Numbered from the stretch's first letter, positions 23,700 to 33,343 are shown. The stretch: 64,000 nucleotides of DNA from Woeseia oceani (GCF_001677435.1 NZ_CP016268.1:1725001-1789000), one strand, 5' to 3'. The notes: generated by a model from the letters alone, not told the origin. Numbers and translations are program-made.

Positions 23700-25480
23700 G
23701 TGATTACGAATTCATAGACCATAGCTACGATGTCGTCGTCATTGGCGCAGGTGGTGCCGGTCTGCGAGCAACGTTCGGTCTTGCCGAAGCGGGTTTCAAA
23801 ACAGCCTGTGTAACTAAGGTATTCCCAACCCGCAGCCACACCGTGGCGGCGCAGGGCGGCATTAGCGCCGCGCTTGGCAACATGGGGGAAGACGACTGGC
23901 GCTGGCATATGTACGACACGGTCAAGGGTTCCGACTGGCTCGGCGACCAGGACGCGATCGAATACATGTGTAAAGAAGCGCCTGACGCGGTCATCGAACT
24001 TGAACATTACGGCGTGCCGTTCTCGCGTACCGAAGACGGCCGTATCTATCAACGTCCGTTCGGTGGCATGACCACCCGGTTTGGCGAGGGCACGGCGCAA
24101 CGGACTTGTGCCGCTGCTGACCGCACGGGCCATGCGATGCTGCATACGCTGTATCAGCAGTCACTCAAGCATGAAGCGGAGTTCTTTATTGAGTACTTCG
24201 CGATTGACCTGATTATGGAAGACGGCGCTTGCCGCGGCGTGGTTGCGCTCGACATGGCCACGGGCAAGCTGCACCGGTTTCGTTCGCACCAGGTAATTCT
24301 GGCAACCGGCGGTTACGGTCGCTCGTATTTTTCCTGCACCTCGGCGCATACCTGTACAGGCGATGGCAATGCCATGGTTTTGCGCGCAGGTTTGCCTTTG
24401 CAGGACATGGAGTTCGTGCAGTTCCACCCAACCGGAATTTACGGCGCAGGCTGCCTGATTACGGAAGGGGTGCGCGGCGAAGGTGGCTATCTGACCAATT
24501 CGGATGGCGAACGCTTCATGGAGCGCTACGCACCGAACGCCAAAGATCTGGCCTCACGCGACGTAGTCAGTCGCTCGATGACGATAGAGATTCGTGAAGG
24601 CCGCGGCGTGGGCGCGGAGAAGGATCACATTCACTTGCACCTGGAACACCTGGGGCCTGAAGTGATCCATGAGCGTCTGCCGGGTATCGCCGAATCAGCG
24701 CGAATTTTCGCCGGAGTGGACGTAACCCGGGAACCGATTCCGGTATTGCCGACCGTGCACTACAACATGGGCGGTATACCGGCCAATTACAATGGCGAAG
24801 TGGTCACCTTGCGCGATGGCGATCCCGATTCTGTCGTGCCGGGCCTGATGGCGGTTGGCGAGGCGGCGTGCGTATCCGTGCACGGTGCTAACCGACTGGG
24901 TTCGAATTCACTGCTGGATCTTGTGGTCTTCGGTCGAGCTGCGGCCAAGCATTGTGCCGAGACGATGCAGCCGGACGCGCGGCACAAGCCATTGGCGGCC
25001 GATGCGGGCATGAACAGCATCGCGCGTATCGACAAATTGCGGAATGCCGATGGCAAACGCAGCACAGCGGACGTTCGCCTTGAAATGCAAAAGGTCATGC
25101 AGAATCATGCGGCCGTTTTTCGTACTGGCGAAACGCTGGGCGAGGGCGTCGAGGCGTTGCGCAAGACCTATACTGCGTTCGACGAAGTTCGGGTCAGCGA
25201 TCGTTCATTGATCTGGAATACCGACCTGATTGAAACGCTGGAACTGGAAAACCTGCTGCAAAATGCAACGGCGACCATTGAGTCCGCGGCCAACAGGAAG
25301 GAAAGTCGCGGTGCGCACGCACGCGAAGACTATCCGGACCGTGACGACGAGAACTGGTTGAAGCACACACTGGCGTGGGTTGATGAGGGCGGTAAAGTCG
25401 CGCTTGATTACCGGCCGGTGCATTTGAACACGATGACCGACGAAGTTGAGCCGGTGCCGCCCAAGGCCCGCGTTTACTAA
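23696..25480 (+). CDS. sdhA: succinate dehydrogenase flavoprotein subunit
   Basis: SdhA oxidises succinate to fumarate with covalently bound FAD. The 594 residues show the dinucleotide-binding [12 protein letters not shown] near residue 15, the FAD-linking histidine in [11 protein letters not shown] near residue 46, [17 protein letters not shown], and the catalytic arginine region [13 protein letters not shown]. It is full length. Its flavinylation and assembly helpers, the SDHAF4-type protein and SdhE, are encoded at both ends of the operon. Confidence 0.98.
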   Translation: MSDYEFIDHSYDVVVIGAGGAGLRATFGLAEAGFKTACVTKVFPTRSHTVAAQGGISAALGNMGEDDWRWHMYDTVKGSDWLGDQDAIEYMCKEAPDAVIELEHYGVPFSRTEDGRIYQRPFGGMTTRFGEGTAQRTCAAADRTGHAMLHTLYQQSLKHEAEFFIEYFAIDLIMEDGACRGVVALDMATGKLHRFRSHQVILATGGYGRSYFSCTSAHTCTGDGNAMVLRAGLPLQDMEFVQFHPTGIYGAGCLITEGVRGEGGYLTNSDGERFMERYAPNAKDLASRDVVSRSMTIEIREGRGVGAEKDHIHLHLEHLGPEVIHERLPGIAESARIFAGVDVTREPIPVLPTVHYNMGGIPANYNGEVVTLRDGDPDSVVPGLMAVGEAACVSVHGANRLGSNSLLDLVVFGRAAAKHCAETMQPDARHKPLAADAGMNSIARIDKLRNADGKRSTADVRLEMQKVMQNHAAVFRTGETLGEGVEALRKTYTAFDEVRVSDRSLIWNTDLIETLELENLLQNATATIESAANRKESRGAHAREDYPDRDDENWLKHTLAWVDEGGKVALDYRPVHLNTMTDEVEPVPPKARVY

Positions 25481-25535
25481 GACGAGCGTACTACACCCAC
25501 CATTTTCAAACTATTATTGAACGCAGGAGCACGAC

Positions 25536-26318
25536 GTGGCGGAGTTCCGTTTACCGGCAAATTCCCGGATCAAGAAGGGCAAGCATTTTCCGGCGCCCCA
25601 AGGGGCCAGCAATGTGCAGAGATTTGTGGTCTACCGCTATGATCCGGACAGCGGTGAGAACCCGCGCATGGACACCTATGAGCTGGACATGTCGGATTGC
25701 GGGCCGATGGTGCTCGATGCACTCATCAAGATAAAAAACGAAGTCGATTCGACACTGACCTTCCGCCGTTCCTGCCGCGAAGGTATTTGCGGCTCTTGCG
25801 CCATGAACATCGATGGCAGCAACACCCTGGCTTGCACCAAGTCGGCGGACAGCGTCAAAGGCGAGATTCGGATTTACCCATTGCCGCATATGCCAGTGGT
25901 GAAGGATCTGGTACCGGATCTGACCAATTTTTATGCCCAATACGCGTCAGTCAAACCCTGGCTGCAGACCCGGACACCAGCGCCACCGGATCACGAACGG
26001 CTCCAGAGCAAGGTCGATCAGGAAAAAATCGACGAACCTGCCGCGTGCATACTTTGTGCCTGTTGTTCGACCAGCTGCCCCAGCTACTGGTGGAACAGCG
26101 ATCGCTACCTTGGCCCCGCTGCATTGCTGGCGTCTTACCGTTGGCTGGTGGACAGCCGGGACGAGGCCACCGGCGAACGGCTTGATGACCTGGAAGACCC
26201 TTTCCGACTGTACCGTTGCCACACAATCATGAACTGTTCGCAAGCCTGTCCCAAAGGCCTTAACCCGGCCCGTGCGATTGCCGAGACCAAGAAGATGCTG
26301 GTGGAACGCCGCCACTGA
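25536..26318 (+). CDS. sdhB: succinate dehydrogenase iron-sulfur subunit
   Basis: SdhB relays electrons from FAD to the quinone. The 260 residues carry the [2Fe-2S] cysteines in CREGICGSC and the [4Fe-4S]/[3Fe-4S] cysteines in [16 protein letters not shown] and [17 protein letters not shown]. The start is a GTG at 25536 preceded by GCAGGAG. Compared with Escherichia coli SdhB the N-terminus has about 20 extra basic residues. sdhE follows after eight bases. Confidence 0.97.
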   Translation: MAEFRLPANSRIKKGKHFPAPQGASNVQRFVVYRYDPDSGENPRMDTYELDMSDCGPMVLDALIKIKNEVDSTLTFRRSCREGICGSCAMNIDGSNTLACTKSADSVKGEIRIYPLPHMPVVKDLVPDLTNFYAQYASVKPWLQTRTPAPPDHERLQSKVDQEKIDEPAACILCACCSTSCPSYWWNSDRYLGPAALLASYRWLVDSRDEATGERLDDLEDPFRLYRCHTIMNCSQACPKGLNPARAIAETKKMLVERRH

Positions 26319-26326
26319 GGCTGCCG

Positions 26327-26584
26327 ATGAACCCTGCCGACAGCCCTAGCAAATCGCAGTTGCGCTGGCAGTGCCGGCGCGGCATGCGCGAGTTGGACGT
26401 GCTTCTCAGCGCGTGGCTCGAGGAGCACTTCGATGCTGCCAGCGACTCGCAAAAGGCCGGATTCTGCTCGCTTTTGGAGCTTCCGGATCCGCAACTGGCG
26501 GGGTATTTGTTGCAGGGCGTCTCGGTCAGCGATCCGGACACGGCAAATGTCGTCAAACTCATTCGAGGTGACTCTAAAGCCTGA
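26327..26584 (+). CDS. sdhE: FAD assembly factor SdhE
   Basis: SdhE (YgfY, DUF339, homologue of SDHAF2/Sdh5) assists covalent flavinylation of SdhA. The 85 residues contain the conserved RRGMRELD motif near residues 18-25 and the typical LLELPDPQLAGYLLQG helix pair. The start lies eight bases after sdhB. It overlaps the next gene by 38 bases. Confidence 0.93.
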   Translation: MNPADSPSKSQLRWQCRRGMRELDVLLSAWLEEHFDAASDSQKAGFCSLLELPDPQLAGYLLQGVSVSDPDTANVVKLIRGDSKA

Positions 26585-26978
26585 CCCGGCATTGCAACGC
26601 AGGGTCGCGGCTGGCGGACTGGCCGCGCTACTGCTCGGTACAGTCCTGATTGGTCTGCTGCCACTGGCGCCCGGGTTTCGGCTGGGTGGGGCCGTTGTCT
26701 GGCTGGTTTACTCGATTGCGGAAGTCCGGACCTGGCACAGGAGCGCCCGCTTGCTGCTCCGGCTACGTTTCGCGGCTGACGGGCAACTGCATGGCTTATT
26801 CCAAAATGGACTATGGCAGCTGTTGCAGGTGTTGCCAGGCAGTCGGATCACCTCGCGGCATGCCTGGTTGCGAGTGGGCAACGAGACCTGTCGGGTGCCT
26901 GGCATCCTGCTGAGTGCCACGCATAGCCGCCCTGATGATTGGCGTCGATTGCAGACCCAGCTTCGTTTCAGTCGTTGA
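26547..26978 (+). CDS. small membrane protein, YgfX/CptA-like by position
   Basis: A protein of about 143 residues with two adjacent hydrophobic segments (about residues 21-36 and 40-53 from MSSNSFE) and a soluble C-terminal half rich in tryptophan and arginine. That topology and the position directly after sdhE match YgfX (CptA), which pairs with SdhE (CptB) in enterobacteria and has been described as a membrane toxin or partner. Similarity is weak, so the call rests largely on context. The start is uncertain: ATG at 26547 is the best in-frame choice, overlapping sdhE; the frame is open to 26433. Confidence 0.5.
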   Translation: MSSNSFEVTLKPDPALQRRVAAGGLAALLLGTVLIGLLPLAPGFRLGGAVVWLVYSIAEVRTWHRSARLLLRLRFAADGQLHGLFQNGLWQLLQVLPGSRITSRHAWLRVGNETCRVPGILLSATHSRPDDWRRLQTQLRFSR

Positions 26979-27035
26979 ATGCCCGGGTTTTGGCCACATG
27001 GCTAATACTGCTACTATCCGCGGAAGTCACGGTGT

Positions 27036-27089
27036 GGGTCGAGCTGCTCGCAGCGTGGGCAGGCCCGGTCTCCTGCCTGCTTGCGACCC
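27036..27089 (+). other. nested inverted repeats between the sdh and rpoE operons
   Basis: An outer stem GGGTCG (27036-27041) with CGACCC (27084-27089) encloses an inner stem GGCAGG (27058-27063) with CCTGCC (27072-27077). No T-tract follows. It may mark the 3' end of the sdh transcript or lie in the rpoE leader. The rest of the 232-base gap has no gene I can support. Confidence 0.4.
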
Positions 27090-27118
27090 AGATCACAAAA
27101 CGAAACCAAAAAGACTAT

Positions 27119-27149
27119 GGAACACTGGGCATTGTGCGAACTTTCCCGA
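27119..27149 (+). promoter_or_regulatory. possible sigma-E type promoter before rpoE
   Basis: GGAACAC (27119-27125) resembles the sigma-E -35 GGAACTT, and TCCCGA follows about 18 bases on as a poor -10. rpoE operons are often autoregulated, which is the only reason to consider this weak match. Confidence 0.22.
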
Positions 27150-27183
27150 CTGCGGTCGGTCTATCCCGAAGTCGATTGGCGAG

Positions 27184-27200
27184 CCCACTCGCGGAGTGGG
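27184..27200 (+). promoter_or_regulatory. hairpin covering the probable rpoE ribosome binding site
   Basis: CCCACTC (27184-27190) pairs with GAGTGGG (27194-27200) across a three-base loop. The only purine-rich Shine-Dalgarno candidate for rpoE (GTGGGG, ending nine bases before the ATG at 27211) lies inside the 3' arm, so the stem could limit translation. Confidence 0.45.
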
Positions 27201-27210
27201 GCCTGCCTGC

Positions 27211-27786
27211 ATGACGACTGAAGTAACCGACGCCCAGCTGGTCAAGCGAGTCCAGAAGGGTGACAAAGGCGCATTCGATCTGCTGGTGCTGAAATACCAG
27301 CACAAAATCGTGAATCTGGTGATGCGGTATGTGCGAGACCCGGATCAGGCTCTGGACATTACCCAGGAGGCATTTCTTAAAGCCTATCGGGCGTTGCCCC
27401 GGTTTCGTGGCGACAGTGCGTTCTATACCTGGCTGTACCGAATTGCCGTGAACACGGCCAAGAATTATCTGGCGGCCCAGCGTCGACGTCCGATGGACGT
27501 TGAACTGGACATGCAGGACCCGGAACAGTACGACCTCCACGCGAAGCTTAAGGAGACGGACACGCCGGAGGGCGTAACGTTGAGTCAAGAGCTCAATCAG
27601 ACCGTGGAGCGAGCGATTGCGGCGCTGCCGGACGACCTGCGAACCGCTATTGTTTTGCGCGAGCTCGAAGGAATGAGTTACGAAGAAATTGCCCAGGCCA
27701 TGGAATGCCCGGTGGGCACGGTCCGGTCGCGAATTTTCCGTGCCCGCGATGCCATCAGTAAGAAAATCGACAACCTTATCGACTAA
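27211..27786 (+). CDS. rpoE: extracytoplasmic stress sigma factor RpoE (AlgU)
   Basis: This ECF sigma factor directs the envelope stress response. The 191 residues equal the Escherichia coli length. Region 2 (LVLKYQHKIVNLVMRYV, FRGDSAFYTWLYRIAVN) and region 4 (LRELEGMSYEEIAQAMECP, VGTVRSRIFRARDAI) are strongly conserved. The frame opens as far back as 26914, but the ATG at 27211 (MTTEVTDAQL) fits all homologues. It is followed by rseA, rseB and rseC, so it is the founding member of the standard operon. Confidence 0.97.
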   Translation: MTTEVTDAQLVKRVQKGDKGAFDLLVLKYQHKIVNLVMRYVRDPDQALDITQEAFLKAYRALPRFRGDSAFYTWLYRIAVNTAKNYLAAQRRRPMDVELDMQDPEQYDLHAKLKETDTPEGVTLSQELNQTVERAIAALPDDLRTAIVLRELEGMSYEEIAQAMECPVGTVRSRIFRARDAISKKIDNLID

Positions 27787-27795
27787 CGGTGACTT

Positions 27796-28437
27796 ATGAA
27801 TGACGCGCTGAAAATGCAAATTTCGGCATTTGTCGACGGCGAATTGCCAGCGACTGAGGCTGAACTGCTGATTCGCCGATTGGCACAGGACGCGAAATTG
27901 CGCGAACAGGCCGACGCGTACATGACCATCGGCAGGCTGATGCGCGGTGAACGCAGTGCAGCAGGTGCTGACGGATTGCGCCAACGCATTGCCGAGGCGG
28001 TTGAGGCGGAGTCGGAACTGGCGACGGTCGCGGCGAGCTGGAGCGAGAATCGCTGGGTTCGTTCGGTAGCCGGTGTTGCCATCGCGGCGTCGGTTGCCAT
28101 GTTGGCGTTGATCGGGGTAGGTCAGTTTGAATCGGGCGTCGAAGCACAGGGCCCGGCGTCGGTAGCGAGCACACTTGCGACGGACAGCCTGCCGGTCTAC
28201 ACGGAGCCGGCTGTTGCCGAAGTATTGGCGGATCGCCCCAGTGACCGCTTGATGCAGTATTACCTGAGTCACGGTGCGACGTCCGGTGAACTGGGTGCCA
28301 ATGGCATTCTGTCTCGCCTCGTAACACTGGAGCTGCGCGGCGGTGAACTGGTTGAAATCGTTCCGCAGAACAATGATACGGAGCCTGCCGCCGATACGGC
28401 AGACGACGAGCGTGATCCGGCCGCAAGGGACGAATAA
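27796..28437 (+). CDS. rseA: anti-sigma-E factor RseA (MucA)
   Basis: RseA is an inner-membrane protein that holds RpoE inactive until DegS and RseP cleave it. The 213 residues comprise an N-terminal sigma-binding domain (SAFVDGELPATEAELLIRRL, then YMTIGRLMRGE), one membrane segment at about residues 90-109, and a periplasmic tail ending in an acidic low-complexity stretch. The gap from rpoE is nine bases. Confidence 0.92.
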   Translation: MNDALKMQISAFVDGELPATEAELLIRRLAQDAKLREQADAYMTIGRLMRGERSAAGADGLRQRIAEAVEAESELATVAASWSENRWVRSVAGVAIAASVAMLALIGVGQFESGVEAQGPASVASTLATDSLPVYTEPAVAEVLADRPSDRLMQYYLSHGATSGELGANGILSRLVTLELRGGELVEIVPQNNDTEPAADTADDERDPAARDE

Positions 28438-28442
28438 GCAGC

Positions 28443-29420
28443 ATGCAACCATTCAGCTTGACCAGGCCGGCTCACGCAGTTTGTGCGTTTGTCACGTTTT
28501 TTGTGCTGGCCGGGCCCTTGCAAGCGCGTGGCAAAGCGTCGCCGAATGAATGGCTGGACCGAATGTCGTCTGTTGTTACGACGGTTGACTACGAAGGCAC
28601 GGTCATCCGGCGTAAGAACGGGCGCTCGGAAGCGCTCAAGGTAGTGCATCGGGTCACCAACGGGGTGGTCAACGAAAAAGTGATCACCCAGGAAGGCAAC
28701 GGCCTGGAAATCATTCGCAACGGCAATGAAGTGCATTGTATTTTGCCGGATCAAAAATCGGTCTTGATCGAACAATGGAATGACCGCAGTACGCTCTTTT
28801 CCACGTTACCAAGCAGCGAGCTTCGCTTCGGCAGCGAATACGATTTGTCGCTGGTTCGTGAAGAGCGGGTCGCCGGTCGGCGCGCAATACTGCTGGCCAT
28901 TCGGCCGCACGATGGCATGCGGTTTGGGCATCGCCTGTGGCTGGATTATGAAACCGCGTTTCCACTGCGCACTGAGTTGGTCGGCAGTGACGGCTCCCTT
29001 ATCGAACAGCTGAAATTTGCGGATATCCGCTTTGATTCGGTCATCAGTGACCAGGCGCTGGCGCCGTCTTTGAATCTCGACAATTTCACCTGGTATACGG
29101 AGCCTGCGCGCATGCAGGTCGTTGACGTCGAGACTGACTGGCACAGTGACGACTTGCCGAACGGTTTCCGTGCGGTGTCAACCCGGACCGAGGAGATGCC
29201 CGGTCTGGATAATCCTGTAACGCACATTGTCTACAGCGATGGTCTTGCCACCGTCTCTGTATTCATTGCTGACGAGCAGGACGGCCAGAGCGCCGAACGC
29301 TACCAGGTTGGTGCCTCAAGTTCTTACAGCACTCACGTGGCTGGCCACCAGGTTACTGCCGTGGGGGAAGTTCCTGCGATAACCGTGCAGCGCATTGCGA
29401 GTTCCATGCGCCGCAAATAG
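28443..29420 (+). CDS. rseB: sigma-E regulatory protein RseB (MucB)
   Basis: RseB is the periplasmic protector of RseA, sensing mislocalised lipoproteins and lipopolysaccharide. The 325 residues start with a signal peptide ending near ARG, followed by the LolA-like N-terminal domain (WLDRMSSVVTTVDYEGTVI) and the smaller C-terminal domain with VTHIVYSDGLATVSVFI. It lies five bases after rseA and continues the operon. Confidence 0.94.
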   Translation: MQPFSLTRPAHAVCAFVTFFVLAGPLQARGKASPNEWLDRMSSVVTTVDYEGTVIRRKNGRSEALKVVHRVTNGVVNEKVITQEGNGLEIIRNGNEVHCILPDQKSVLIEQWNDRSTLFSTLPSSELRFGSEYDLSLVREERVAGRRAILLAIRPHDGMRFGHRLWLDYETAFPLRTELVGSDGSLIEQLKFADIRFDSVISDQALAPSLNLDNFTWYTEPARMQVVDVETDWHSDDLPNGFRAVSTRTEEMPGLDNPVTHIVYSDGLATVSVFIADEQDGQSAERYQVGASSSYSTHVAGHQVTAVGEVPAITVQRIASSMRRK

Positions 29421-29489
29421 CGGTAAATCCGGTAGTATTCACGGCTGAAGACACGGGCCGACAAGTACAGTCGCAGGCAAACCTTCCGT

Positions 29490-29936
29490 ATGCATACACC
29501 CACAGCAAGAATCACCGCTGTTCACGGCGATCGCGTGTCGCTCATTGTCGATGCGCCACTGGCCTGCGCTCGATGTGCCGCAGGCAAGGGCTGCGGAGCG
29601 GGCCTCCTTGGCCGACGAGCGGCAGCGAAAGCGTTTGAGTTGCCACGGCCGGCAGGGCTGGGGCTGTGCGTTGGCGACGAGGTGACGCTGGACATACAGC
29701 CCGAACGTTTGTTGCAGGCCTCAATCTGGGCCTACGGACTGCCATTGGCCGCCATGCTGCTCGGCCCTGTGGTTGCGCACTGGCTGTGGGGGCCGCTCTC
29801 GGACTCACAGCTTGCATTGGCCTCGCTGGCGGGTCTGGGCCTCGCCATTGCTGTAGGGCGGCGATTGCTGGTGAACGAACCCTGCAGCGGTCAACTGGTG
29901 CCTTCGATCAGCGGCCATAGGCCGACCAGCACGTGA
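29490..29936 (+). CDS. rseC: SoxR-reducing / RseC (MucC) family protein
   Basis: RseC is an inner-membrane protein linked to sigma-E control and to reduction of SoxR. The 148 residues have an N-terminal cysteine-rich segment CARCAAGKGCG near residues 28-38, as in the family, and two membrane segments near residues 76-96 and 104-122. Its end overlaps the next gene by GTGA. Confidence 0.9.
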   Translation: MHTPTARITAVHGDRVSLIVDAPLACARCAAGKGCGAGLLGRRAAAKAFELPRPAGLGLCVGDEVTLDIQPERLLQASIWAYGLPLAAMLLGPVVAHWLWGPLSDSQLALASLAGLGLAIAVGRRLLVNEPCSGQLVPSISGHRPTST

Positions 29937-30196
29937 GCCAGCGGGAAGAAACTACGGCCGTATTCCAGGTTTACAGTCGTGCGGGTTGCCACTTGTGCGA
30001 GGTGCTGATCGAGGAATTGCTGGCGCTGGCTCGTGGACGAGCGACAGTGGACGTGCGTGACGTGGATACCCGCGACGACTGGCGGCAAGAGTACGGTCTC
30101 CGGGTGCCGGTTGTGGAGCTGGAGGGTCGTTTCCTCTGCCAGTTCGAGCTGGACCGGGCGGCGATTGCACAAGCGTTGCGCGGAAACGCGGCTTGA
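29933..30196 (+). CDS. glutaredoxin-like protein (DUF836)
   Basis: An 87-residue thioredoxin-fold protein of the glutaredoxin-like DUF836 family. The redox motif is CHLC near residues 19-22 in VYSRAGCHLCEVLIEEL, and the cis-proline is in LRVPVVELEGR. It begins with a GTG overlapping the rseC stop, so it is translationally coupled to the sigma-E operon. In Pseudomonas the serine protease gene mucD stands after rseC; here this gene stands there. A role in reducing RseC or periplasmic targets is conceivable but not shown by the sequence. Confidence 0.82.
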   Translation: MSQREETTAVFQVYSRAGCHLCEVLIEELLALARGRATVDVRDVDTRDDWRQEYGLRVPVVELEGRFLCQFELDRAAIAQALRGNAA

Positions 30197-30287
30197 AACC
30201 TGCCGTCGCATTATTCTCTAAACGTATATACTGCGCGGCTGACCCAGGCGCTGCGCGCACCTTGCTGAGTACCAAACTGTCCCGCCC

Positions 30288-32078
30288 ATGAAGCACATTC
30301 GCAACTTTTCCATTATCGCCCATATTGACCACGGCAAATCGACGCTGGCCGATCGCTTTATCCAGATGTGCGGCGGCCTGCAGGACCGCGAGATGTCGGA
30401 GCAGGTGCTGGACTCGATGGATATCGAGCGTGAACGCGGTATCACGATCAAGGCACAAAGCGTTTCTCTCGACTACACGTCTCCGAGCGGCGAGGTGTAC
30501 CAGCTCAACTTCATCGATACGCCAGGGCATGTCGATTTTTCCTACGAGGTTTCCCGCTCTCTGGCCGCGTGCGAGGGCGCGCTGCTGGTGGTCGACGCAG
30601 CACAGGGTGTTGAAGCGCAAAGTGTGGCCAACTGCGTTACGGCCATCGACATGGGGCTCGAAGTTCTGCCAGTGCTGAACAAAATCGATCTTCCTGCCGC
30701 CGACGCAGACCGTGTGATTCACGAGATAGAAGACATCATCGGCGTTGAAGCACAAAACGCATGCCGGGTCAGCGCAAAGACCGGCCTTGGTGTCGCGGAA
30801 TTGCTGGAGCAACTGGTGGCATTCATCCCGCCGCCGGTTGGCGACCCGGAAGAGCCACTGCAGGCGCTGATTATCGATTCCTGGTTCGACAACTACGTCG
30901 GTGTTGTTTCGCTGGTGCGGGTAATGAACGGCAGCCTCAAGAAGGGCGCCAAGTTCACGGTGATGTCGACCGGCCGCAGTTACAACGCGGATCGGGTTGG
31001 CAAGTTCACGCCGAAAATGACGGATCGCAACGAGTTGTTCACTGGCGAAGTGGGCTTCGTCATTTCCGCGATCAAGGACATATTCGGCGCACCGGTTGGC
31101 GATACTCTGACCCTGACCGCGAGACCCAGCGCAAAGCCGTTACCCGGTTTCAAACAGGTGCAGCCGCGCGTCTTTGCCGGTTTGTTCCCCATTAGCTCCG
31201 ATGACTATGAAGGGTTCCGCGAGGCGTTACAGAAGCTGCGTTTGAATGACGCTGCATTGCATTTCGAACCGGAAACCTCGGCCGCACTGGGATTTGGTTT
31301 TCGCTGCGGCTTTCTTGGCATGTTGCACATGGAGATTGTCCAGGAGCGTCTGGAGCGTGAGTACGATCTTGACCTGATAACAACGGCGCCTACGGTCATA
31401 TTCGAAGTCTTGCAGACCAATGGCGAGATCATTTTCGTGGACAATCCGTCCAAATTGCCACCGTCGAATGAAATCACGGAGCTGCGCGAGCCGATCATCA
31501 AGGCAAGCATACTGGTGCCGGAGAAGTACGTGGGGCCGGTCATCAAGCTCTGTATAGAAAAGCGCGGTGTGCAGGTGCAAATGCGCTATCTGGGTGCGCA
31601 AGTTTCTTTGGAGTATGAAATCCCGCTGGCGGAAGTGGTTCTCGACTTTTTTGACCGGCTTAAGTCGGTCAGCCGCGGCTTCGCGTCTTTTGACTACGAG
31701 TTTGTGCGTTTTGACAATGCGTCACTGGTACGTCTCGACATACTCATCAACAAGGAGCGTGTTGATGCGTTGTCGATTATTGTGCACCGTGAGACCTCAA
31801 CGCAGCGCGGCCGGGAACTCGTCGACAAAATGCGAGAACTGATCCCGCGGCAAATGTTTGATGTGGCGATTCAAGCGGCAATTGGATCACAGATCATTGC
31901 GCGCAACACGGTCAAGGCACTGCGTAAGAACGTCACCGCCAAATGCTACGGTGGTGATGTATCGCGTAAACGGAAGCTGCTCGAAAAACAAAAAGCCGGT
32001 AAGCGCCGTATGAAGCAGATCGGTTCGGTCGAAATTCCGCAGGAAGCGTTTCTGGCTGTATTGCGGACAGATAAGTGA
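30288..32078 (+). CDS. lepA: elongation factor 4 (LepA)
   Basis: LepA is a ribosome-associated GTPase that acts in initiation and back-translocation. The 596 residues have G1 [10 protein letters not shown]3 DTPGHVDF, G4 NKID, and the LepA-specific C-terminal domain with [20 protein letters not shown], which separates it from EF-G. A TATACT hexamer at 30227 could serve as a -10 but has no clear -35 partner. lepB starts four bases after the stop. Confidence 0.98.
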   Translation: MKHIRNFSIIAHIDHGKSTLADRFIQMCGGLQDREMSEQVLDSMDIERERGITIKAQSVSLDYTSPSGEVYQLNFIDTPGHVDFSYEVSRSLAACEGALLVVDAAQGVEAQSVANCVTAIDMGLEVLPVLNKIDLPAADADRVIHEIEDIIGVEAQNACRVSAKTGLGVAELLEQLVAFIPPPVGDPEEPLQALIIDSWFDNYVGVVSLVRVMNGSLKKGAKFTVMSTGRSYNADRVGKFTPKMTDRNELFTGEVGFVISAIKDIFGAPVGDTLTLTARPSAKPLPGFKQVQPRVFAGLFPISSDDYEGFREALQKLRLNDAALHFEPETSAALGFGFRCGFLGMLHMEIVQERLEREYDLDLITTAPTVIFEVLQTNGEIIFVDNPSKLPPSNEITELREPIIKASILVPEKYVGPVIKLCIEKRGVQVQMRYLGAQVSLEYEIPLAEVVLDFFDRLKSVSRGFASFDYEFVRFDNASLVRLDILINKERVDALSIIVHRETSTQRGRELVDKMRELIPRQMFDVAIQAAIGSQIIARNTVKALRKNVTAKCYGGDVSRKRKLLEKQKAGKRRMKQIGSVEIPQEAFLAVLRTDK

Positions 32079-32081
32079 GAT

Positions 32082-32843
32082 GTGGACGTGAACATTAATC
32101 TAGCGTTGTTACTGACTGTATTGACGGCGATTTCCGGGGTTATCGTCGCCTACAATACGTTCGTTGTGCAGAAGCGGCCGAACCCGCCTGGTGCGGTTGA
32201 AGCGACGGCTATCGAATACGCGCAATCGTTCTTTCCGGTGTTGTTGATGGTGCTGGTAATTCGTTCGTTCGTCTTCGAGCCGTTTCGTATTCCATCGGGT
32301 TCCATGAACCCGACTCTGCTGCAAGGCGACTTCATTTTCGTGAAGAAGTACACCTACGGATTGCGTTTGCCAGTAGTGGAAACCAAGATTATCGAGACGG
32401 GAGAGCCGGAGCGCGGGGATGTCGTTGTGTTCCGCTTGCCGTCAGATCCCAGCATTAACTACATCAAGCGGGTGGTGGGACTGCCTGGCGACAACATCCA
32501 GTACCGTGACCATCAGTTGCTGATCAACGGAGAGCCGATGCCCCTCGGTGCCGGCGAGGCGTCGGCCGAATTTCCGGGGTCGTTGCAGTTCACCGAAGTG
32601 CTGGGTGACCGCGAGCACGAAATTCTGGTGCGCAACCCGGGCAGTTCGGCGATAGAGCAGCGGTACACCGTGCCGGAAGGGTCTTATTTCATGATGGGTG
32701 ACAACCGTGACAACAGTCAGGACAGTCGCTATATCGGTACCGTACCCGAGAGCCACCTGGTCGGAGAGGCAGTACGCATCTGGATGCACATGGACGGACT
32801 GAGCTGGCCACGCTGGGAGCGGGTAGGGATGAAAATTCAATAA
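32082..32843 (+). CDS. lepB: signal peptidase I
   Basis: LepB removes signal peptides from exported proteins at the outer face of the inner membrane. The 253 residues show two N-terminal membrane segments (about residues 5-28 and 50-65), the catalytic serine in SGSMNP (Ser74), the general-base lysine in IKRVVGLPGD (Lys129) and the MMGDNRDNSQDSR box. The start is a GTG at 32082; another in-frame GTG is six bases later. It follows lepA, the standard arrangement. Confidence 0.96.
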   Translation: MDVNINLALLLTVLTAISGVIVAYNTFVVQKRPNPPGAVEATAIEYAQSFFPVLLMVLVIRSFVFEPFRIPSGSMNPTLLQGDFIFVKKYTYGLRLPVVETKIIETGEPERGDVVVFRLPSDPSINYIKRVVGLPGDNIQYRDHQLLINGEPMPLGAGEASAEFPGSLQFTEVLGDREHEILVRNPGSSAIEQRYTVPEGSYFMMGDNRDNSQDSRYIGTVPESHLVGEAVRIWMHMDGLSWPRWERVGMKIQ

Positions 32844-32941
32844 TGTGGTGTAAATCACTGAAATTGCCATTAAAATCGGCTGAAATTCAACGCTATCAAT
32901 GGCGTTTCGGCAGGCCAGGCCGGGACTGACGGAGGCATATC

Positions 32942-33343
32942 GTGACGAGTACTACCGACCGCAGGGTCGCAACGGTCAACAGAAAGAACATTCGTGGCAT
33001 GACCACGCTGGGAATGCTGATTCTGGTGGTGTTTCTCGGCATGTTTGCTTTTGCCGCCATCCAGCTGACACCCGTGTACCTCAATTACATGAAGGTGGCT
33101 GGGGTCGTGGAAGGGGTGAAGGAAGAATTCGACAGTCAGGCGCCGACGTTGAGCAATATTCGGCGGTCGATTGAACGTCGTTTCAGCATCGAGAGCGTTG
33201 CCGTGCTGACGGCGAAGGATGTCAAAGTGACCCCGGATTCCGGTGGTTTCCTGATTGCGGCGAATTACGACCACACCGTGGCGTACCTCGGCAACGTGTC
33301 TTTCACCGTCCATTTCGAAAAATCCGCGTTAATCCGCCGCTAG
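32942..33343 (+). CDS. DUF4845 membrane-anchored protein
   Basis: A 133-residue protein with an N-terminal basic stretch, one membrane segment (residues 20-43, GMTTLGMLILVVFLGMF) and a small extracytoplasmic domain. It belongs to the DUF4845 family, which is found between lepB and rnc in Pseudomonas and relatives. The function is unknown. The start is a GTG at 32942 preceded by GACGGAGG. The start of the hydrophobic segment resembles a pilin-like N-terminus, but no cleavage motif with glutamate at +5 is evident. Confidence 0.85.
   Translation: MTSTTDRRVATVNRKNIRGMTTLGMLILVVFLGMFAFAAIQLTPVYLNYMKVAGVVEGVKEEFDSQAPTLSNIRRSIERRFSIESVAVLTAKDVKVTPDSGGFLIAANYDHTVAYLGNVSFTVHFEKSALIRR

Noticed and set aside
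26939-27214. 91-codon plus-strand frame between the ygfX-like gene and rpoE
   Set aside because: It overlaps the end of the ygfX-like gene and consists mostly of the structured spacer; there is no start signal or similarity.
27115-28452. 445-codon open frame on the minus strand opposite rpoE and rseA
   Set aside because: It covers two genes with certain identity and shows no domain or signal; a shadow frame.
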